A program made the translations under genes and the position numbers. A DNA stretch of 16,694 nt. It comes from CAZGYE01 sp964530165 (GTDB taxonomy: Bacteria; Planctomycetota; Planctomycetia; Planctomycetales; Planctomycetaceae). The notes beneath the pieces were generated by a model. That model had not been told where the DNA came from and ran no database searches. It worked only from the letters and a program-made list of their open reading frames with translations. How positions within the stretch are numbered: position 1 is the first letter of the stretch; each line of letters starts with the position of its first letter. Where the stretch lies: contig CAZGYE010000104.1 of NCBI GenBank assembly GCA_964530165.1, forward strand, positions 1-16,694, given 5' to 3'. Positions 13,680 through 16,694 of the stretch are shown here, piece after piece.

Positions 13680-16600
13680 AAAAGCAACCAAGGTCGAGTC
13701 GCTCCGCCACCAGGATAAGCGGAAGAACATTCCCACGGAGGAGCTGCGCGATTTTGTGGCCGAGGATGAGCATGCGCCCAAGACGATGCTCTATCCCCGC
13801 GATCCGTCGCTTGATCCGCAACTCGTTTGGAAGGGGAAGGACCAGCAGGACCGTGAGGACCTCGGCGTCCCGGTGGTTCCCATCTACATCCAGGAGAAAA
13901 TCCACCCGCAGGCGATCATCGACGACCTGCCCCGCAGCGAACAGACCGGTCCGAAACAGCTCGACCTGTTTGCTGACTTCAACGGCCTGCCCGACGAGTT
14001 CGATCAGCGGGTCGACTTCTACCGGCACGACGGCAACTGGTCGAACCGCATGATCCTGGGCGACTCGCTGCTGGTGATGACCAGCCTGGCCGAGAAGGAG
14101 GGGCTGAAAGGGAAGGTGCAGACGATCTACATCGACCCGCCCTACGGCATCAAGTTCGGCAGCAACTGGCAGGTCAGCACGCGCAAGCGGGACGTGAAGG
14201 ACGGCAAGGCGGCCGACGCCACCCGCCAGCCGGAACAAATCCGCGCCTTCCGCGACACGTGGAAACTCGGCGTCCACTCCTACTTGGCCTGGCTGCGCGA
14301 CGGACTGGTCGTCGCCCACGAACTGCTGACCGAAACCGGCTCCGTCTTCGTCCAGATCGGCGATGAAAACGTGCACCTCGTGCGCTGCGTGCTGGATGAG
14401 GTGTTTGGGAAGGAGAACTTTGTCTCCCTTATTACTTTCGCAACGACCAGCGGTTTTGAATCGAACGAGCTGGCGCGTGCAGGAGATTATCTCCTCTGGT
14501 ATGGCAAGAATCGCTTTTCCGGTATCAAGTATCGCTCGTTGTACGAGATGCAACGAAGAACTCCGGGGGAGGGACTTTACCGCTGGGTTGTGTTTCCCGA
14601 TGGAACTACTCGCGCGCTGACAGGCGCCGAGTTACGAGGGAAGGAGCCGTTGCCGACCGGAGCCACGATCTACAGCCCCGACAATTTGCTTTCGCAAGGT
14701 GCTGCTTCAACTGACCAAAGATTCCGCTATCGCGGTCGAGACTACACGCCTGGACCAAACTCTCATTGGAAGGCACAGTTCCCTACTGGCATGGAGCGGC
14801 TTGCCAGCGCGGGCCGCCTTCACGTAGCGAAGAACAGCCTACGATATGTCAGAATCGTGGATGACTTCGCATGGAAGGCCCGGAACAATGTCTGGACGGA
14901 TACTCTGACCGGGCAGTTTACCGATCAGAAGCTGTACGTCGTTCAGACGAACACGAAAATCATTGAGCGTTGCCTCCTGATGACCACCGACCCCGGCGAT
15001 CTGGTGCTGGACCCGACGTGTGGGAGCGGGACGACGGCGTATGTCGCCGAGCAGTGGGGTCGGCGCTGGATCACGATTGATACCAGCCGCGTCGCTCTCG
15101 CCCTGGCCCGTACGCGGCTGATGGCGGCGAAGTTTCCTTATTACCTGCTGGCTGACTCGCCGGACGGGATGAAGAAGGAAGCGGAAATCATGGGCAGGAT
15201 GCCCATGCCACGGCCGGTGAATCGTGGCACGGGCTTCCAGCCCGTGCGTACCGAAACTCCCGGGCCAACAACAGCCCCCGCAAGCGAAATCGGCCCCGTC
15301 CGGCTTCCCGGCCGAAACAGCGACAACACCTGCGTTGAAATTCGGGTGCGTCGGGAAGCGTATCTCCCCCACTGGACCTGTGAAGGAGGCGTCTACGCCG
15401 TCACGTTCCGTCTTGCGGACTCCCTTCCGCAGTCGGTCCTGGCGGTCTGGGTGCGCGAACGGGATGAGCTTCTGCGGCGGGCGGCGGTAGCGAAGCGCCC
15501 GCTGACCCCGGCCGAAGTGCAGCAATTGGCAGACCTGCGTTCCAAGCGGATTGAAACGTTTCTCGACCAAGGCCACGGAGCGTGCCACCTGAAGGAGGAA
15601 GGCGCGGCGAGAATCGTGCGAGATGCGCTGCTGCATTTCGATGGCGAACGCTATGACCTGGTGGTCTGGTGCGTGATGCCCAACCACGTACACGCGGTGC
15701 TGCACCCGCGTCCCGGCTTCGAACTGCCAGACATCTGCCATTCGTGGAAGAGCTTCAGCGCGAACGCAATCAACCGAATTCTGGGGCGGAAGGGAACGCT
15801 CTGGCAGCCGGAAGCGTACGACCATCTGATCCGTGATGAAGAGGACTACCGCCACGCGGTAGACTACGTACTGGCGAACCCCGAGCAGGCCGGACTCATG
15901 GACTGGAAGTGGGTCGACCGTGGCACGGGCTTCCAGCCCGTGACGGATGCAATCTTCCGGTCTTCCCCCGGTAGTCCCCTGCCGTTGGCCATTCCAGGGT
16001 CTGAGACGCATGGCCAGGATGGCCATGCCACGGGCGACATCAAGAAGGGGTTCGTCTACAAGCGCGTGCCGCACGTCACGCTCAAATCGATCGCCAACAA
16101 CCCGGACATCACCGAGGGGATGACGCGCGAAGAGATCGACGCGGCCATCGCCCGTCATGCCGACACCGAGACGCTCTACGACAAGCCGTATGAGGACAAC
16201 AAGACGGTCCGCGTGACCGGCCCGTTCACGGTCGAGAGCCTCAGCCCGCATCGGACGATCAGCGCCGAGGAGAAGCAGCAGCGGTCCCAGGTGGGTCGTG
16301 ACGGCCTGAAAACGCGGGTGATCGGCCCGGACGACTTCGGACACATGATCCTCGAAAACCTGCGCAAGGCCGGCGTGCAGAACACCATCAAACAGGAACG
16401 GCTCAACTTCGATTCGCTCGACCCGTATGCCGGCGAATGGATTCACGGCCAGGGGCACTACACCGAAGCGGACGGCACCCAGAAGCGAGCGGCCATCTGC
16501 ATCGGCCCGGAGCACGGCACCGTCGGTGCGACGCTCATCAAGGAAGCCGCCAAAGAAGCCGTCAAAGGGGTCGGCTTCGACGTGCTGATCGTCTGCGGCT

Positions 16601-16694
16601 TCGCCTTCGACCCCAGCGTCAGCGAAGAGGCCAAGCGCTACGGCAAGCTGGTCGTGCTGCCGACCAAGATGAACCCCGATCTGGCGATGGGCGA
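13654..16694 (+). CDS. Beta-class DNA methyltransferase (mod) with a RAYT transposase inserted in frame; 3' end outside window
   Basis: One open frame of 1013 codons, with no stop before the window ends. Residues 1-130 are a basic/charged N-terminal part. Motif IV is DPPYG at 161-165, the target-recognition region runs about 255-420, and motif I is DPTCGSGTT at 453-461. Motif IV before motif I defines a beta-class N6-adenine or N4-cytosine methyltransferase, the partner of type III-like Res. Residues about 513-794 are foreign: REP palindromes translated as RGTGFQPV around a complete REP-associated transposase. Family sequence resumes at DIKKGFVYKRVPHVTLKSIA (795 on) and continues to the end. 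The recognition region uses far more A/T-ending codons than its surroundings. ATG 13654 has no Shine-Dalgarno but overlaps hepT by 26 bp, so coupled translation is likely. Confidence 0.85.
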   Translation, partial: MAKKKTRRKKATKVESLRHQDKRKNIPTEELRDFVAEDEHAPKTMLYPRDPSLDPQLVWKGKDQQDREDLGVPVVPIYIQEKIHPQAIIDDLPRSEQTGPKQLDLFADFNGLPDEFDQRVDFYRHDGNWSNRMILGDSLLVMTSLAEKEGLKGKVQTIYIDPPYGIKFGSNWQVSTRKRDVKDGKAADATRQPEQIRAFRDTWKLGVHSYLAWLRDGLVVAHELLTETGSVFVQIGDENVHLVRCVLDEVFGKENFVSLITFATTSGFESNELARAGDYLLWYGKNRFSGIKYRSLYEMQRRTPGEGLYRWVVFPDGTTRALTGAELRGKEPLPTGATIYSPDNLLSQGAASTDQRFRYRGRDYTPGPNSHWKAQFPTGMERLASAGRLHVAKNSLRYVRIVDDFAWKARNNVWTDTLTGQFTDQKLYVVQTNTKIIERCLLMTTDPGDLVLDPTCGSGTTAYVAEQWGRRWITIDTSRVALALARTRLMAAKFPYYLLADSPDGMKKEAEIMGRMPMPRPVNRGTGFQPVRTETPGPTTAPASEIGPVRLPGRNSDNTCVEIRVRREAYLPHWTCEGGVYAVTFRLADSLPQSVLAVWVRERDELLRRAAVAKRPLTPAEVQQLADLRSKRIETFLDQGHGACHLKEEGAARIVRDALLHFDGERYDLVVWCVMPNHVHAVLHPRPGFELPDICHSWKSFSANAINRILGRKGTLWQPEAYDHLIRDEEDYRHAVDYVLANPEQAGLMDWKWVDRGTGFQPVTDAIFRSSPGSPLPLAIPGSETHGQDGHATGDIKKGFVYKRVPHVTLKSIANNPDITEGMTREEIDAAIARHADTETLYDKPYEDNKTVRVTGPFTVESLSPHRTISAEEKQQRSQVGRDGLKTRVIGPDDFGHMILENLRKAGVQNTIKQERLNFDSLDPYAGEWIHGQGHYTEADGTQKRAAICIGPEHGTVGATLIKEAAKEAVKGVGFDVLIVCGFAFDPSVSEEAKRYGKLVVLPTKMNPDLAMG
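15189..15213. repeat. REP palindrome type a, left copy
   Basis: CATGGGC, AGGAT, GCCCATG (7-bp stem, 5-base loop) followed by CCACGG. It differs from the right copy by one compensated base pair in the stem. Confidence 0.75.
15223..15246. repeat. REP palindrome type b, left copy
   Basis: CGTGG followed by CACGGGCT, TCC, AGCCCGTG (8-bp stem, 3-base loop, 15228-15246). All 24 bases are identical to 15919-15942 and in the same codon phase (RGTGFQPV). Confidence 0.85.
15346..15915 (+). CDS. REP-associated tyrosine transposase (RAYT, HUH/Y1 family) domain, fused in frame
   Basis: About 190 residues with all hallmarks of the Y1_Tnp/RAYT family, single-strand DNA transposases that act on REP hairpins. 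The start is typical (REAYLPHWTCEGGVYAVTFR). The HUH motif is H678-V-H680 of the fusion in VMPNHVHAVLHP. GTLWQPEAYDH and DYRHAVDYVLANPEQAGL follow, the latter containing the likely catalytic tyrosine (Y738, by analogy). An independent start could be GTG 15346. Unlike a free-standing RAYT, it has no stop codon after WKWV: the frame runs through the right REP and back into the methyltransferase. Key residues seem intact, so it may still be active as a fusion or through internal initiation. Confidence 0.8.
15919..15942. repeat. REP palindrome type b, right copy
   Basis: A 24-base exact direct copy of the left type b repeat, starting four bases after the last typical RAYT codon. Confidence 0.85.
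16009..16033. repeat. REP palindrome type a, right copy
   Basis: CATGGCC, AGGAT, GGCCATG followed by CCACGG. Compared with the left copy, a G-C pair in the stem has become C-G while loop and flank are unchanged. Confidence 0.75.

Larger units (their letters stand above)
15189..16033 (+). mobile_element. RAYT/REP element inserted in frame in the methyltransferase gene
   Basis: The bounds are set by REP palindromes: type a then type b on the left (15189-15246), type b then type a on the right (15919-16033), all in the same orientation. Between them is one RAYT gene. No target-site duplication is obvious. The methyltransferase reading frame is kept throughout. Edges are approximate because the uninterrupted ancestor is not available. 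Confidence 0.75.

Noticed and set aside
13636..14553. 305-codon open frame on the minus strand opposite the start of mod
   Set aside because: The sense frame carries DPPYG and is continuous with motif I; the antisense reading has no family features.
15189..16033. Intein within the methyltransferase
   Set aside because: The in-frame insert has no intein splice residues at its borders and encodes a HUH transposase between REP palindromes.
14839..16515. 558-codon open frame on the minus strand opposite mod
   Set aside because: It mirrors a high-GC coding strand with clear methyltransferase and RAYT motifs; its translation has no recognisable domain and includes reverse-translated REP peptides.
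1..16694. CRISPR array or tRNA gene
   Set aside because: No regularly spaced repeats and no cloverleaf-like tRNA segment were noticed on either strand.

Overview
The window looks like an accessory region (plasmid, integrative element or genomic island) of a high-GC bacterium, most likely a planctomycete. The support is indirect: GTGGCACGGGC-type REP palindromes that translate as RGTGFQPV, a REP-associated tyrosine transposase (RAYT) of the kind that travels with them, mostly GC-ending codons, few Shine-Dalgarno sites, and a mix of conjugation-type, phage/plasmid-type, toxin-antitoxin and restriction genes. No rRNA, tRNA or CRISPR array was seen.

Layout. (1) 1-5.8 kb, transfer/plasmid-like block: a doubtful small ORF (160-426), a VirD4/TraG-like ATPase (451-2721), a small helical protein (2767-3057), a convergent GIY-YIG nuclease (3047-3295, minus), a 359-aa unknown protein (3430-4509), and a DUF932 phage/plasmid-type protein (4696-5727) followed by a strong intrinsic terminator. 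(2) 5.7-9.7 kb, cassette-like block: a GT39/ArnT-like membrane glycosyltransferase, a MazEF-type toxin-antitoxin pair, a lipoprotein and two small proteins. Three copies of one hairpin-bearing repeat (5729-5882, 7421-7483, 8176-8271) lie right after or across the stop codons that end the DUF932, glycosyltransferase and mazF genes, as if they mark module boundaries. (3) 9.96-16.7 kb, defence operon: res-mntA-hepT-mod. A type III-like restriction subunit is followed by an MNT/HEPN toxin-antitoxin pair, then a beta-class DNA methyltransferase that runs off the window. The last three genes overlap one another (14 and 26 bp).

The defence operon holds the most unusual features. The res gene carries one in-frame TAG (codon 588 of 1000) between its helicase halves, in an otherwise intact reading frame. 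The mod gene keeps one open frame of more than 1013 codons, although a complete RAYT (HUH transposase) flanked by two kinds of REP palindrome sits inside it, after methyltransferase motif I. The target-recognition part of mod has clearly different codon use, consistent with TRD exchange. The MntA (GSX10DXD) and HepT (RX4HXY) motifs are both intact. One reading is a restriction system whose cutting arm has been silenced, whose methylase has taken in a transposase domain, and whose embedded toxin-antitoxin pair is still functional and may have its own promoter at the end of res.

Regulation visible in the sequence: a mazEF promoter with two perfect inverted repeats whose predicted start site falls on the antitoxin ATG (leaderless), a similar leaderless-looking -10 before the GIY-YIG gene, and a hairpin that would hide the Shine-Dalgarno of a lipoprotein gene that seems to start at ATT.
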